This document shows, in pieces, positions 63,209-64,000 of a stretch of 64,000 nt of DNA. Location of the stretch: NCBI GenBank assembly GCA_949297805.1, contig CASFTG010000001.1:806001-870000 (forward strand), read 5' to 3'. The notes under the pieces are model-generated. The model was not told the DNA's origin and did no database searches. It saw nothing but the letters and a program-made list of their open reading frames with translations. A program made the position numbers and the translations under genes. Numbering within the stretch: the first letter of the stretch is position 1; each line of letters starts with the position of its first letter. The DNA is from an uncultured bacterium. Lineage in GTDB: Bacteria; Bacillota_I; Bacilli_A; RFN20; CAG-826.

Positions 63209-64000
63209 CTAGCGTTTGAACGCCATGGTCGCTTTGACGGCCGATAGCCAGCCATCGTAAAGCTCATCGGCTTCTTTTTTCTCCATCTTTGGATGATAGA
63301 TCTTATCAATCCCATGCCGCTTGACCAGTTCTTCCTTATCCTTATATATGCCGGCCCCGATCATGGCGAGGTAACCGGCCCCGATGGCGGTCGTCTCCAC
63401 CGAGGAGGGCAAGACGACATCGCATTGGAGAATATCGGCTTGGAATTGCATGAGCAATCCATTGGCCGAGGCCCCGCCATCGACGCGGAGATAAGGGAGG
63501 TCAAGATGGGCCTCCGCTTTCATCGCCTCGATGACGTCCTTGCTTTGATAGGCGATGGAGTAGAGGGCGGCCCTCGTGATGTTATGCCGGTCAGCCCCAC
63601 GGGTTAAGCCGAAGATCGCGCCCCGAGCGTCATCATCCCACCAGGGGGTTCCTAAGCCGACGAAAGCCGGGACGAAATAGACGCCGGCGGTGTCGGGCTT
63701 TCTTTTGGCGTATTCCTCCGATTCGCTCGAAGCAGAGATCCATCGGGTTTGATCGCGCAGCCACTGGACGATGGCCCCGCCGATGAAGACCGAGCCTTCT
63801 AAGGCATAGGTCAATTCTCCTTTCTCCCGCCAGGCGACGGTAGTAAGCAGTCCTCGTTGGCTAAGAATCGGCTTCTTCCCGATATTCATCAGCATGAAGC
63901 AGCCGGTTCCGTAAGTGTTCTTGCTGTCCCCTTCTTTGAAGCAGCATTGCCCGAATAAGGCGGCTTGTTGATCGCCGGCCACCCCAGTGATATGGACTCC
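63209..64000 (-). CDS. glpK: Glycerol kinase, partial (5' end beyond window)
   Basis: Phosphorylates glycerol to glycerol-3-phosphate. The visible 263 residues are the C-terminal half of the FGGY-family enzyme: GVAGDQQAALFGQ, NTYGTGCFMLMNIG, ALEGSVFIGGAIVQWLRD, VPAFVGLGTPWWDDDARGAIFGLTRG and VDGGASANGLLMQFQADIL. The frame is open to the right edge; the full protein is normally about 500 residues. It is upstream of addB on the same strand with a 67-bp gap. Confidence 0.95.
   Translation of the reverse strand, partial: GVHITGVAGDQQAALFGQCCFKEGDSKNTYGTGCFMLMNIGKKPILSQRGLLTTVAWREKGELTYALEGSVFIGGAIVQWLRDQTRWISASSESEEYAKRKPDTAGVYFVPAFVGLGTPWWDDDARGAIFGLTRGADRHNITRAALYSIAYQSKDVIEAMKAEAHLDLPYLRVDGGASANGLLMQFQADILQCDVVLPSSVETTAIGAGYLAMIGAGIYKDKEELVKRHGIDKIYHPKMEKKEADELYDGWLSAVKATMAFKR

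Overview
The window is a gene-dense piece of a bacterial chromosome from the Bacillota/Mycoplasmatota side of the tree, most likely an uncultured gut-type Bacilli lineage (Erysipelotrichales/RF39/RFN20-like; this placement is an inference). The reasons are the block gmk-priA-(rsmB-like)-rlmN-prpC-prkC-rpe, the glgC-glgD-glgA set, AddAB, PPi-type phosphofructokinase, serine/threonine-rich lipoproteins and BspA-type leucine-rich surface proteins. TGA is used as a stop in many ATGA start/stop overlaps and Trp is TGG, so the code is the standard one.

Layout. 1-2857: end of coaX (type III pantothenate kinase) and leuS. 2897-4225: a DUF4143 ATPase. 4445-8117: glycogen operon glgC-glgD-glgA. 8374-13310: two leucine-rich-repeat surface proteins. 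13514-15166: second DUF4143 ATPase and rpmB. 15226-23929: minus-strand housekeeping run gmk, priA, an unknown acidic protein, an RsmB-like pseudoenzyme, rlmN, prpC, a PASTA-less prkC, rpe and a membrane protein. 24039-27764: OB-fold lipoprotein, DUF3737 protein, DnaQ-type exonuclease. 27841-35255: rqcH, a small-molecule kinase, third DUF4143 ATPase, pyrophosphatase, thioredoxin-like lipoprotein, ATP-grasp enzyme, Fe-S aldo/keto reductase. 35304-36440: AbiEi antitoxin with a decayed AbiEii toxin, then a 23-bp repeat array. 36441-43220: complete F-type ATP synthase operon whose c subunit has a two-carboxylate Na+ signature. 43313-47055: PPi-phosphofructokinase, cysteine hydrolase, TGS-domain nucleoside kinase. 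47140-55703: a GC-rich surface-protein locus (four-gene secreted/lipoprotein operon including a catalytically dead M6-like protein, divergent from a large Ig-like lipoprotein) with a perfect catabolite-responsive element between the two arms. 55758-64000: esterase, DUF5677-like protein, AddA, AddB and the 3' part of glpK.

How it works together. Carbon flow is prominent: glycogen synthesis, PPi-dependent glycolysis, glycerol kinase, rpe, and two cre-like sites that suggest CcpA control of surface proteins and of the nucleoside kinase. The ATP synthase is probably Na+-coupled. The most unusual signals are: (1) all three DUF4143 ATPase genes have a private block of 32-33-bp tandem repeats just upstream of the promoter, with a different repeat sequence at each locus; (2) several genes are probably leaderless, with a -10 box only 6-9 nt before the ATG and a shared TATAATCGCC context; (3) three proteins keep a fold but have lost catalytic or sensory parts (RsmB-like, M6-like, PrkC); (4) an AbiE toxin-antitoxin pair is caught in decay.
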